A stretch of 64,000 nucleotides of DNA, from contig JAUMIR010000001.1 of NCBI GenBank assembly GCA_030847615.1, positions 442,424,687-442,488,686 of the forward strand, written 5' to 3'. Below, piece after piece: positions 22,857 to 33,735 of the stretch (position 1 is the first letter of the stretch; every line of letters starts with the position of its first letter). Source of the stretch: Gambelia wislizenii (lineage: Eukaryota > Chordata > Lepidosauria > Squamata > Crotaphytidae). The notes under the pieces are model-generated. The model made no database searches and had not been told where the DNA came from. It saw only the letters and a list, made by a program, of their open reading frames with translations. The position numbers and the translations under genes were made by a program.

Positions 22857-23695
22857 GTATCTCCCAAGGGAACAAAAATGTGTGTGTGGTTTTTGTGAGA
22901 GGGAAATGCTTTTACCATCGATTTCAACAGTGCAGGCAAGGCCGTTTTTTGGATCTTAAAAAAACTAAACAACCACTGCCTTAACCCATCTTTGCCTTGG
23001 TGCTTTGCTATTCTTTACCGCTATGGCCCTCAAATGCTCCCTTGTTTACCTTTGATTTTAAACCTCTAAATGTGACTCCTGGCTTTTTGCAATCGGAGCC
23101 GACAGTTCAGGAGCAGAGCTCCGGCTTTGCACGGGTTTGCTCTCTAAACTTACCCGGATTTCAGGTAGGTAGCAGCGAGCCTGAGAAAACCCCGACCCAG
23201 GCTGTCCTTAGGCCCGGACCGCCTGGGTTGTAAAGCAGCAAACTTCCTAACTCGTCTCGCTAGAAATCCACCAATAAATCACTATGTTTTGCCAGATGAA
23301 AGCTTTACTCTCTGTCTGTCTGTCTTTCTCTCCCTTCTTTCTCAAGTGGTCATGGCAAAGGGAGGTGGGCCTCTCTATGTATATATACAGTCTACATACG
23401 GGTGTGGTTGGATAGGGTTTACTGAACTTTCCAGGCCAAACTAGAAGAAAGAAGATGCGTTGGGATACAAGAATAACAACAACAATCATCATCATCATCA
23501 TCATCATCAAGTAACAGTCCTTTCTTTTGCTCCCCGTTTTTCCCGAGCACGGATCGTGCGGGTGGGCTTCCCAGTCCGTCTGCGGAGAGCTCGGTGGAGG
23601 CATTGGGAGGGCAGGGGGCGTCTGGGGGGGGCAGAGAGGGCAGAGAGATTGGGGAGGGGGCTTCCTCCGGCTCGGCCCCTGGCGCCCCCCGCCAG

Positions 23696-25018
23696 CTACG
23701 AGGTGTTTAGGACGGGTCTGGAATACACACCTTGGTAGTAGGAGGGCTCCAGGGCCGAGGGCTCGATGCCTCCCCGGCCGCCCATGGAGGCGCTGCTCAG
23801 AGGCAACCCGCCGGGCAGGCCGGCCCCGTAGGAGGAGTACTGCAGCGCCTGCTCGTAAGCTTTGAAGTCCAGCTTGTGCTGCTGTTCCGAGGAGGACATG
23901 AGGTTGTTGATGGAGAAGGGGTGGTTGAAGGCATAGTGGGCCGACGGGTCGCCCTTGAGGTGCAGCTGCGACTCGTGGTGGCCCAGCCCGTGGCCCGGGT
24001 GGCCCAAAGAGGCCAAGGACGGGCCGCTGGGGACCGAGGAGGCGGCCGCCACCGCAGCAGCAGCGGCGGCGGCGGCGGCGGCGGCGGCCACGGAGGGCTT
24101 GAGCTCGGCTGCGTGGCCGCTGTGGTCCAGGGCGGGCGGGCTGCCGGCGCCCGGGTTGGAGGGGGCGGCCTCCAGCTGGCCGCCTTTTGCTCCTCGGTGC
24201 AAGGGCGAGTGGCCGCCTGGGCCGCCTGAGCCGCCTGGGCCGCCGCCTTGGTCTTTCCTGGCCTCGGCCCCGCCGCCCTGGCCGCCCCCGCCGCCGCCGC
24301 CGCCGCCGCCTTTGGCCCCGGGCTGCTTGTCGCACTTGAAGCGCTTCTGGCGGCGGAGGTAGCAGCCGTTCTCGAACATGTTGCCCGAGTCCGGGTGCAG
24401 CGTCCAGTAGGAGCCCTTGCCGGGCTTGTCGGGCGAGCGGGCCACCTTGACGAAGCAGTCGTTGAAGGAGAGCGAGTGGCGGATGGAGTTCTGCCAGCGC
24501 TGCTGGTTCTGGCGGTAGTAGGGGAAGAGGTCCATGATCCACTGGTAGATCTCGCTCAGCGTCAGCATCTTGCTGGGCGCCTGCTGGATGGCCATGGTGA
24601 TCAGCGAGATGTACGAGTAGGGCGGCTTGGCGTGCGGGTAGCTGCGCTTGAAGCCCTTGGCCTCCCGCCCGCCGGCCCGGCCCAGGCTGGAGGGCGCGTA
24701 GCCCATGGGGCTCATGCAGGCCGGGCCCATCGCCCCGTAGGCGCCCAGGCCGTTGAGCGAGGCCGCCGGGGGGCCCCCGCCCATGGCCGCCGACATGCCC
24801 CCGGGGCTCAGCGCCGAGCCCATGGCCGCTGGCATGCCGCCCCCCGTGCCCCCGGGGCTCAAGCCGGCGCCCAGGCTCGGGTTGGCGTAGGACATGTTGA
24901 AGGAGCCCGGCGTCATGTTGCCGCTGGTGGTCATGGCGTTCATGCTCATGTAGCTGTTCATGGAGGTCATGGAGCCCAGGCCGGCGTTCATGTTGCTCAC
25001 CGGCACCGACGAGTAGGC
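23696..25018 (-). CDS. FOXA1: FOXA1 exon 2 (bulk of coding sequence)
   Basis: Encodes residues 25-464 and the stop. Order: N-terminal transactivation region ([17 protein letters not shown], Met/Ser/Gly-rich); forkhead domain at about residues 148-246 ([20 protein letters not shown]; recognition helix [18 protein letters not shown]; wing [20 protein letters not shown]). Then come a Gly run (~261-274), SPLHRG (~295), an Ala run (~335-351), conserved region [13 protein letters not shown] and region [15 protein letters not shown]. The end [17 protein letters not shown] distinguishes FOXA1 from FOXA2 and FOXA3. The acceptor is CCTCCGCAG before GCC TAC, phase 0, as in the mammalian gene. The product is a nuclear pioneer factor that opens chromatin at endoderm, liver and hormone-responsive enhancers. 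Total length is 464 residues against 472 in human. Confidence 0.98.
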   Translation of the reverse strand, partial: AYSSVPVSNMNAGLGSMTSMNSYMSMNAMTTSGNMTPGSFNMSYANPSLGAGLSPGGTGGGMPAAMGSALSPGGMSAAMGGGPPAASLNGLGAYGAMGPACMSPMGYAPSSLGRAGGREAKGFKRSYPHAKPPYSYISLITMAIQQAPSKMLTLSEIYQWIMDLFPYYRQNQQRWQNSIRHSLSFNDCFVKVARSPDKPGKGSYWTLHPDSGNMFENGCYLRRQKRFKCDKQPGAKGGGGGGGGGGQGGGAEARKDQGGGPGGSGGPGGHSPLHRGAKGGQLEAAPSNPGAGSPPALDHSGHAAELKPSVAAAAAAAAAAAAVAAASSVPSGPSLASLGHPGHGLGHHESQLHLKGDPSAHYAFNHPFSINNLMSSSEQQHKLDFKAYEQALQYSSYGAGLPGGLPLSSASMGGRGGIEPSALEPSYYQGVYSRPVLNTS

Positions 25019-25317
25019 CTGCGGAGGGAAAGACAGGTTAGAGCCACGCAAGGAGAGGAGGGCGGGCAGAGCGGGCGGCCCACTCCCTGATCGCGCGGGG
25101 CACCCCCAAACCGAAGGTGGCGCCCCCCAGACGCCCCCCCGCCCGACCGCCCTCACGGGATCCTTCTAAAGTCACCGGCCTCCGCGCATCATCACGCGCC
25201 CCGCTTTGCAACACAAAGGTCACCCCGCACTCCTTAGACCCTCCTGATAACGTACAAAATTCGGGAAAGAAGGAGGAGGGCACGGACATTCACCACCGGC
25301 CTAAATACCCTAAAGGC

Positions 25318-25530
25318 ATCATCAGTACCTGTCTGATCTTGGGAACTAAGCAGGGTCGGCCCTGGTTAGTACTTGCCTGGAAGACTGCCAAGGAATACTA
25401 GGTGCTGTAGGCGAGATTTCAGAGGAAGGAACTTCCAAAACCACCTCTGAGTATTCCTTGCCCAAGAAAACCCCATAAAATTTATGGGTCGCCATAAGTG
25501 GACAGGCCGCTTGAAGGCAGGCACACACAC
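25318..25530 (+). repeat. 5S-rRNA-derived SINE (5S-Sauria type)
   Basis: CTGTCTGATCTTGGGAACTA, then AGCAGGGTCGGCCCTGGTTA and GTACTTGCCTGGAAGAC, corresponding to the 3' half of 5S rRNA. The SINE body (ATTTCAGAGGAAGGAAC, TTATGGGTCGCCATAAG) follows, then a (CA)n tail. It lies in FOXA1 intron 1, antisense to the gene. Confidence 0.88.
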
Positions 25531-27396
25531 ACACACACACACGAGTCGGGAACGCGGGCACGGAAAACACATGCAGGCCGGCATGCGCCTACATCCGAGG
25601 AGAGGGCTGCAAGAACTGTGTGGTGATGATTTTTAAAAATGCATAACAAAATAAAAACAGACAGTGGGCTCTCTCGAGTGCTAAACAGACTGACTCGACC
25701 CGTTTAATGGCCAGAGTCTTACTTCCAAGCAAAAGTAGGCTTACGGCGCAAAAATCTGCCGCCCGGTTTCCCTCTCAAGGAGGGAACTACAACAGAGTCT
25801 TTACGAAGATATCTAGACTGAGATTGTATAGAGATGGAAACTTTTCTTATAAATTAGGGATTTGGGGAGAGGTGTGTGATTGTGAGTGGCCTTTGCCACA
25901 TGAGCCCCACAAACCCCACAGATCGGAAACGGGTTGAGAAAAAAAGAGCAACTCAGTAGACTCACAGAGTGTCACGCCTGAGGTTAAGTTACCCCAGCAA
26001 AGAATCAACGTATCCCAACCAGAGGGAGCCGCAGAGTTCGATTATCGAACACAATCTGCCGCAAAGCTGTTTCAAAACCTTGGGAATAGGACTTAGATCT
26101 ACTCTAGAGACTCCCCGGTGCCAGCAATCTGGAACACAATTCTGTTATTTAACAAAATTAAATTAAATTTAAAAACCCAAGGAAAAAATCAAGAGAAGGG
26201 GCATATGAAATCGCTCCAAACTGATTATTATTTGGTGGTGGTGGGGAGTCGAGAGACGCCATTCCTGCAAGACTCCATGGATTTTCCTTGGTTTTTTTCC
26301 GGGCTGTGAGGCCGTGTTCTGGAACAAGGAAAATCTATGGATGCCGGCCGTGAAAACCTTCGACTTCACAGCTCGCTCCACGCTCGACCACAGTTTAGAT
26401 CCAGAGGAAAGAAAACCCAAACGGAGGCCACATCGCGGCCTAAGCCGCCCCGACGGGCGCCCTCCCAGTTCCTGCGCCTTGAGGCTTTGCTGCCTGAAAC
26501 TCAGCGCCGGCCTAAACCCCGCGAGTGGGTCCCACGCGCCAAAATGGAGCTCTCGCCGGTGGCGAAGGGTCTCCAAGAAGGCTGGTGGGAAAAGCAAACT
26601 TTATTGAACCTTCCACCCTCCTCTCCTCTGCTCTGCCTTCGATCTGTTTTGGTGCCTCGAACCGCTACAGGCAGCCGGGAAATCAGAAGACTTTCTACGA
26701 GAAGAGCGGTATCTTTTTGTCCCGAAACAAAACCAAACAAACAGTCCCGGGGTAAGGCTGAAGTTTACGAGCAGACGGAGAGCGGGGAGGCCTTGCACCC
26801 TTTTTTTCTCTTTTCTCCTAGTCTGGCCGACTAGTAAAGCCCAATCCATTAAAACTTTCAGCAGTCTAAGCTAGATTCGGAAGGAATCTCCACAAGCAGA
26901 CCCAATGAGAGGCCAGATTAGGAGAAAATGAGCCTTTAAAAGTCTAACTGTCACCTTAAACACTATCTAGTGACTAAAAAAAGTCATGTTGTGGTTGGTT
27001 TGGAAGGACCTACAGTATATGAAAGAGAATTTATTTCGCTTCCTAGTTGTTTTTTTTTCAAGGCAGAAAATGCCTAGGCCAGAATCTTCAATATAGTATA
27101 GAACGGCAGTGCCTTAATAACAGAGAAAATATTCAGTTGGGTGATGCTTGACATTTCTATGGGAGAACTCCAGGGCAATGTTTGCATATAAAGAGATCTA
27201 AATATTGTGGATGATAGCCAGATCATTTACAAATTGTAGTAAACAAATCCGGGTCTGCAAAGTGTATATAACTGATGGGGGAAAAAAATCACATCTCTAT
27301 AAACACATACACAATTTTCCACGCCTATCTTATCTGTGTTTTATTTAAACATAGAACATTTCTATATGACATTCTCGTGTTCCTACAGGTATTATT

Positions 27397-27584
27397 GGAG
27401 CCGGCCTGGCCTAGTGGTTTGATTGTTGGAGTAGGACTCTGGAGACAAGGGTTCCAGTCCCCGCTCAGCCATGGAAGCCCACTGGGTTACCTTGGGCAAG
27501 TCACACACTCTCAGCTCGAAGAAAACCCTGTGATAGGTTCACCTTAGGGTCGCCATAAATCGGAAGGCACACAAGAACAGCAAT
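27397..27584 (+). repeat. Sauria-type SINE in FOXA1 intron 1
   Basis: tRNA-like head GGCCTAGTGGTTTGATTG with box B GGGTTCCAGTCCCCGC, body CACTGGGTTACCTTGGGC, and the tail TTAGGGTCGCCATAAATCGG and GAAGGCACACAAGAACA. Confidence 0.88.
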
Positions 27585-28639
27585 GCGTGTTACGTGTGTA
27601 TGATATATCATTCATATATATATATGGTGAGTACATTTCAGAGTACAATGTCCAAAATCATCTTGACACACAGAGAGAAACCCGTCGGGCTCAGCGCACC
27701 TACTCTTGCTTACAAAAGAAAACCCCCACCTTACTACAAGAGGGTCTTTTTCTTTCTTTCCCCCTCAGGCGGGAGGAGTGCCTTGCGAGGTCAAGAAGAG
27801 ACACACATTTTCATCTAAACCTCTTCTTTGCCCCCTGTTGACCCTGGAGTATTAAATAGGAAGCCCGAAGACGACCACCTACACACACATATGTTGACGG
27901 GGAGTCCACCGCCTGCGGTCGCCGTGCAGGAGTTCCGGACCTCAACTCTGGTAAGCAACGTCTCCTTTTTGTCCGCGCAGTTAATTTCTGCCCGCCCTGG
28001 TGATGCAGACCTCCCTCCTCCCCGGATGCCCTCCTTGTATTTTTTCCCTTCATATCATTTGGTTTCTGTCCTTTTCACTGTTTTGTTAAAGATACGTTCG
28101 CAGGGTTTATCCCTCCCCCCCCCTTTTTTTTTGTCTAAGGTTTTTCACTTTCCTTTTTTGGGGTATTTTTCTGCCTTTCACTCTCTATTCAGTAACAGGA
28201 CCCATTCATCTGTCTGCTGTGTTGTTTTTTTTTAACATGCTCCTCCACCCGTTATTGTTCGTTTGCTCGTCTTTGATCCTTTTCTTTCCACTCTTTGGAG
28301 CATATTGTAAAATAAGGAAGGGGGTTATGAATGGACAATGAAAAGAGCCCGGTTTCCTGGTTAACTGAGTCAGATCCTATTCTCAGCAGCGCCACCCACC
28401 GGCCTCCGGGAAAATGGCGCACCTTTTATTTGTAATCTCTCGCTTTTCCTCCTCCTTTTTCCCACATCCCCCGAAAGAAGCGTGTCGCAAAACACACACA
28501 CACACACACACACACGATTATTTTGCCCAGTGGAGTATAAACCACAGTACAGGTGAGGGGCGGGAGAGGGAAAGCGACCTCAAACCTGAGGGTTTTCCCC
28601 AACGGGGGGGGGTTGTGATAGTTTCCGTCCACCTATCTA

Positions 28640-30700
28640 CACGCACAAATACACACACACACACCCCGCCGAGGCCCTCCGCGAAGAGACGTGGCTGTGG
28701 AGGAAGAGAAGTTTGAGGAGCGCTCCCAGCGCCTTCCCAGAAAGCGAGCAACCGTTCCTTTCCCACTCACCCCGTCGACTCCACCGCCACTGATCCCCCC
28801 AGTCCCCATGCAAGCTCCATTTCCCTCCGTGGGACGATTTGGGGGGTGGGTGGGAATGAAGTGGCTTTGGGCCAAAACATTGCAAAAGGCAGGGTGGTGA
28901 GTTGTAAAAAACACACACACTCTGGGCTTGGGATTTGGAGTGGACCCACTCTACACACACACACACACACACACACGCAGAGCGGACGGAGTCCCCCTTT
29001 AGGGCTGTGGAGCGTCCATCTCCCCCCCCCCCCCAGCCCTCCTTTCCCAGCCCCGCCGGTGGGCTCACCTCCTGCGCCTCGCCATAGTAGTGGCTCCACT
29101 CGTTCGCTTCGTGCCCTTCCATTTTCACCGTCCCTAACATCCTGGAGCCCAGGCGCCCGGTGGAAGCATCCAGCCCCTTCTGGCGGGAGGTGGGGGCGGC
29201 AGAAAGAGGGGGGCGGCGACTGCCTGGCAGCAGAGGGGGGCCAGGGAGGGCCCCCTCCCCCGGAGCCTAGCAAGGGAGGCGAGCCCTCGGGAAGGAGCAG
29301 GCGGAGGCGGCCTCGCTCAGCCCCCCAGCCAGCCACCCACGCCGGCGGCCGGGAGCGGTGTGTGGCGCGGCGCCCCTGGAGCAAGTGAGGAAGTGCCGGC
29401 TGGGCGGCCAGGGAGTGGGGCAGCTGCGCGGGATCTTACGTCGCCGCGGCAGCGACGGCGCCACCAGCGCCCACCTCCGCCTCCGCCTCCGCCTCCTCCA
29501 CCTCTCCGCCCCATTTGTCCGCCGCACAAAGACGGCCCGCACCGCCGAAGACGGCCAGGCACCTGCAAAAGCGGGCGGGCCCACGCGGGGCAATCCCACG
29601 CCCTCCCCAACCCGTGCAAGCCCAGCCCACCCCCTCCACGCCCCTCCATTCGAGTTGCCAGGCGGGGAGATTGGTTTAAGCGGGGCCGACGGGGAGGGAG
29701 GACCTGAAAGAGGTAGAAACAAAAAAGGAGAGGGGAAAAAAAAGCGAAACCAAGGTAGACAGAGCCGGATGGGAAAGGCGTGCAGAAAAGGAACAGGGGG
29801 GGGGGAACCACCCTGTTTTTTCCCAACTCGGTCCCAATCCGCCGCCCCCAAGGCCGCTTGTTGGACGGCAGGAGGAGGCGGTGGGACAGTTCGGGCGAGA
29901 CGGGAGGGTGGCCCTGACTGAGTAGCCGCCAGAGGGGAGAGAAGAAAACCAGCCCGACCGTGTAGGCCAGGGAGGAGTTGGGATTGCCAGGGGCAGGAGA
30001 CTTTGTCTAACTAGGTTGGAGGGGCAAAGTGGACCTTAACTGTGTGCCCCTCAGACGCCGGGCGAACAATGTTGATCCCACATAATCGACCCACCGCCCA
30101 CTCAACGCAGAGCGAAATAAAACCCATTGTTACACACACGCGCGCACACACACGCATAAGCTATCAGTCTATTTAGCTGTCTCTCGTGTGCTTGAAAACT
30201 CTACCCAGCAGGTCTGCCGGAATGTCCCCGGGGTTCCTCCTTCCTTGCCACCCCCCACGCCCCCTCGTGTCACCCTGCTGCCTAGACGCCCCAGTCGTGG
30301 GCATGAGTCACTCCCGTGCCGAGAGGCCAACCCAGGCCCGGTGAAGGGAGAGGCCTGACACGCGGCTCCCCTCGCCCGACCCCCCCCCCCTTGGCCACCC
30401 GCCCAGGTGAGTCCCGCTCCGGCCCTGTCCCGGCCCTTCGCCTCGGCCGGAGCCGCCCTCCCTCCGTCCCTCCCGCCCCAGAGCCCGGCCTGGCGCTGCG
30501 GGAGGCGCCTTAGAAGCAGCCCGGGCCAGCAAACAAGAGGCGATCGCCGCCGAAAGGGGGGAAGGCCGGCTTCACCTCTCGGGAGGAAAGGGTGGCGATC
30601 CTCCTGCGGGGAACCTGTGGCCCTCCGGGCGTGGTTGGACTGCAACGCTCATCGCTCCTGGCGACGGGGCTGATGGAAGTTGCAGTCCAACCCGACCTGG
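28640..30700. promoter_or_regulatory. FOXA1: CpG-rich FOXA1 promoter/5' region
   Basis: About 2 kb of GC-rich, CpG-dense sequence centred on exon 1 and its upstream side (29141-30700). The first exon's 5' UTR must lie just above 29140. No TATA box is obvious; CpG promoters often lack one. Numerous long open frames here on both strands are a composition effect. The transcription start cannot be set from sequence alone. Confidence 0.6.
29069..29140 (-). CDS. FOXA1: FOXA1 exon 1 coding part
   Basis: Encodes the first 24 residues, starting MLGTVKMEGHE, the conserved FOXA1 N-terminus, and ending ...YYGEAQE. The donor reads CAGGAG|GTGAGC, and splicing to exon 2 at 25018 keeps phase 0 (24 codons, 72 bp). 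The start is the ATG at 29140: the next ATG, codon 7, is internal to the conserved block. Open reading continues past the donor only as unconserved sequence. The exon sits in a long CpG-rich region typical of a developmental promoter. The nearby 4-kb intron holds two SINEs. Confidence 0.96.
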
Positions 30701-30706
30701 TAGGTG
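30610..30706. repeat. hAT-type MITE remnant
   Basis: ACCTGTGGCCCTCCGGGC and GGTTGGACTGCAACGCTCAT at the left pair with GGAAGTTGCAGTCCAACCCG at the right. This is the inverted arrangement of the common reptile MITE with a GTTGGACTGCAACTCCCATC core. It lies about 1.5 kb upstream of FOXA1. Confidence 0.55.
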
Positions 30707-30709
30707 GTA

Positions 30710-33535
30710 GACATCATCCCAAGTAATCCTGACCCTGAGACCCCACCCTCTTAGTGAGAAATAAATGCGTCGGGCTTTACTCCCGAGTAAACCCGCCAGG
30801 ACCCTCGTTGCGCTTCCAGTAAAGGGCTCTCCGCTACTGGGAGACGGGATTCCCTCATTCTAACATGGGAGGTATCCACGACCAAAGGGGCCTTCATGAC
30901 TTCAACAGGGCTACGTTTGAGTAAATGGGTTGCGCGTTACAGTCTTTAATGCTTCGCCTGTCTTTGCGCCGAGAGTGTGGAAAAGGAAATAACTGCATAG
31001 AAACCAGTTTTTAAGGGACTAAAAGACATGCCGTGGGTAGGATCCAGACCAAGTAAGCTGAACTTTCCATCTTATTGAAATCTGGTTGCCTTGAATAGCG
31101 TGTCCTATTTTTTTAACTGGAACCGCAGTTCACGAAACTTTGGGTCCAATCTTGTCTTTACAGAGTAATCCTGTGCATGCTTATCCAGAAGTATGTTTCC
31201 CTGTGTTTAGTGCAGATAAATATAGGATCGCGGGGCAACTAAGATTTCTCAGCCCTGTCTGTCCTCGTCTCACGTTACTGTTTGAGTATATGGATCCGTG
31301 TCTGCAATCCTCCTCGAGGGTCAAACCCCACTGAAAAGAGAAGGAAGTCACTGTCCTAGAGGAACAGAGTCTCGCAAAGCCATTTGGTCTTATTGATTAG
31401 GGACCGGCTGGAAGCCAATTTCGAGTTGGAATAAAATATGGTTCGATGTAAACATCTCGCCTTTTCTGACCGGAGTAGATTATGGGTTTTCTTTCCGACC
31501 TGCCTTCCGGTTAGTGAGACAGACAGATAGATAGGTATTCTTATTTTATTTATGGTGGTAGAAGAGGCGAGACTGGTTTCTGACGCTCCCCAGAGAATCT
31601 GAGCATCCATTTCAACGAGGCAGAGTAAACCTGCTAAAGGATGACCCGGCTCTGAGCGGAATGTGTGGAAGGAGGATGTTTATCCGATGGAGCAAACAGA
31701 AATCCTTTTAGAGCTCCATCTACAACCCCAGTTAACACACCCGCAGCATGAAAAATTCAAGTCCCATTACCTACAGGGAACCTTTACCCCACCCCCGTGT
31801 GTTGAGAATGGTAAACGCTCGCGCTGAATTTCACATCGTTTAGTTCTACAGCTTTCACCCATGGGCTATTTCAGAGGCTTGCATCCGACGCAACCTTTTC
31901 GGTTTACATGGGATTGTGAACCTAATTATTAATTTCTTCGACATTTGGGGTTCCCTTTCCCTCTCTAGATAAGCGAGTTAGTATCTATCTGTTGCATTAA
32001 AATGTATCTGTACTTTTCACCAAAACAAACGTTGATATCAGATTTAAAATAATCAATACACTATCTTCCTTTCGTACCAAAAAGAAATGGAAACTTTTGC
32101 ATAAAGAAATATGTTTTAACTTGTCGACAAAAGGCGGTCTCTCTTTATCCCTTTTCTTTCTTTGTTCCTTCTCCTCCTCCTTTCTAATTCTGGCAACAGA
32201 ATTAAGTTAAATCCTTGAAACAAACAACGGTCTCAAATCAGCAGGAGAGAAACAAGGGATGAAAAAAAAAAGTGCCACTAAGGAAATAAAGGATAAAAGC
32301 ACTGGGCTACAAACTGCTCTTTAAATACCGCCCTAGTGTAAATTAAAGGCTGACAATGAAATAAAATGGGTAGGAAACGCATCCCCGTGAAAGAATGTTA
32401 AGCGCCAGAACCTTTAATAGTGACTGGTCTAGACAGGCAGACGGTACAGTTTGTCGTGCTGGTGGTAACCTCCGGGCGGAAAAGCATTACCTGGAGTAAG
32501 TTCTATTCAGATTAATGGGCCCTATTAGTGGTAAGTGAAGCGAATGCGACCCCCATCAGTTTCAGTGAAGGAGGAATTTCGTACTCTAGCAGGGTAATGC
32601 CCGTACCAGCGTAGGGATACTATGCTGCAACCCTGGACACATTTTCAGCCTCAGACCAATCACTGGAAGAAAAATCCCAGATGTCATTGGGAATGAGAGC
32701 CTTTTCGGTGACTGCTCCCAAGTGCCCTGACAAGGAGAAACCAGGTTAGTTTCATCTTGGTTGTTTTGTTTTCGTCAGCTGGCAAAGACTCGAAAATATG
32801 TTTTGTGGGAGGAATTCACACACACACACGCACAGATACACAGACAGTTTTTGAAGTTTTTTTTCTTTTGAAAAACAGATTTTGATTTTCTAACATCATT
32901 TCTGCATTTTTAGCTGCACTTCATGAAAACCGCCTTGAGCACTATCAATAGATGACTTCCGATTGCGTCCTCACTTGGAATTTAAATTCTACCGGAAGCA
33001 AAACGTTTGTGTCCTGTGATGTAATGTCTATCCCACTGCCCTTTTTGCAACCTTGACCCAAAACACATATCTGGAAGCCTGCTCCATTGGTTTTAATGGA
33101 GATTAAGCTAAAATTTAGAAGAGTATGAAGGGACGCTGCCTAAATTCCTGATGTACTAGATTTCTAGTTAGGTGTTAACACTGCCTAGTAGTCCATTTCT
33201 GCGGTCATTTTTTTTCCACTCCAGGAACTCAGCTGCAAGGAGTGTTTGTTCCTCTTCTCTTAACTGACTTATTGCCTGGAATGTATTATACCAGACTAGA
33301 AGGATATTTACTGCTACTACTGGGCTTAAATCCAGTTATTAGTTCCAAGGAGAGTAAACCCACAAGACTTATATAACTGTTTGGCTCACCAAATTTCCAT
33401 TGCTTCAAGGGGTCTACTCTAGATTTGGCTCAATAATCTCATTGCATATCTTCTCTGGAACATATTCCATCCCCGTTTAGAAATGTCCAATCCACAGGTG
33501 AACAGAGAGGTATACTCAAACCTAGAGCAGAGTCA
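30710..33535. other. Upstream single-copy DNA of FOXA1
   Basis: No gene recognised. There are short (CA)n tracts near 30131 and 32817. The block 31820-32350 is AT-rich and repeat-free and is described as a candidate regulatory region. No TTC6 exon was recognisable. Confidence 0.5.
31820..32350. promoter_or_regulatory. Candidate distal enhancer with forkhead motif
   Basis: Single-copy AT-rich block with CAAAACAAAC at 32021-32030 (a good forkhead site on the reverse strand), GTTGATATCAGAT just after it, TAATTATTAATT near 31923, and TTTGCATAAAG near 32095. Position about 2.7-3.2 kb upstream of exon 1. Inference from motif content only. Confidence 0.3.
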
Positions 33536-33539
33536 TCCT

Positions 33540-33735
33540 TGTTGTTGTTTGCTTTCAAGCCTTTTCCGACTTACGGCGACCTTAAGGCGAACCTCTCACC
33601 GGTTTTCTGAGGCTGAGAGTGTGTGACTTGCCAAAGGCCACCCAGTGAGTTTTCATGGCCCGGTGGGGATTTGAACCCTGATCTCCAGGGTTGTAGTCCA
33701 ACACTCAAACTATTGCGCCAGCTGGCTCATCGTTA
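33540..33735 (-). repeat. Sauria-type SINE
   Basis: In reverse: CCAGCTGGCGCAATAGTTTG head, box B GGGTTCAAATCCCCAC, CCACTGGGTGGCC-like body, and the TTACGGCGACCTTAAGGC tail near 33570. Confidence 0.8.

Larger units (their letters stand above)
22030..23695 (-). other. FOXA1: Probable FOXA1 3' UTR
   Basis: The interval between the stop codon and the likely polyadenylation signal. It includes a (CAT)n tract (23486-23509), AAC/AAT repeats near 22615-22650 and a long compound (GT)n(GA)n tract at 22786-22853. The limits are inferred. Confidence 0.5.
25019..29068 (-). other. FOXA1: FOXA1 intron 1
   Basis: Donor GTGAGC at 29068, acceptor CCGCAG at 25019. It contains a 5S-derived SINE (25318-25530), a tRNA-derived SINE (27397-27584), a fragment of Penelope-like inverted-repeat sequence (26287-26328), and CA microsatellites at 25519-25542, 28495-28516, 28654-28664 and 28952-28976. 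The rest is single-copy and may hold regulatory DNA. Confidence 0.85.

Noticed and set aside
23247..24542. 431-codon open frame overlapping FOXA1 exon 2 in another phase on the minus strand
   Set aside because: Arg/Pro/Gly-rich translation with no family motif; a by-product of the very high GC content of the FOXA1 exon.
24248..25090. 280-codon plus-strand frame antisense to FOXA1
   Set aside because: Antisense shadow of the GC-rich exon; Ala/Gly/Val-rich composition and no recognisable domain.
28767..29921. Overlapping frames of 165-205 codons in the FOXA1 promoter region
   Set aside because: CpG-island composition produces few stops in all frames; repetitive VCVCV and PPPP stretches come from microsatellites.
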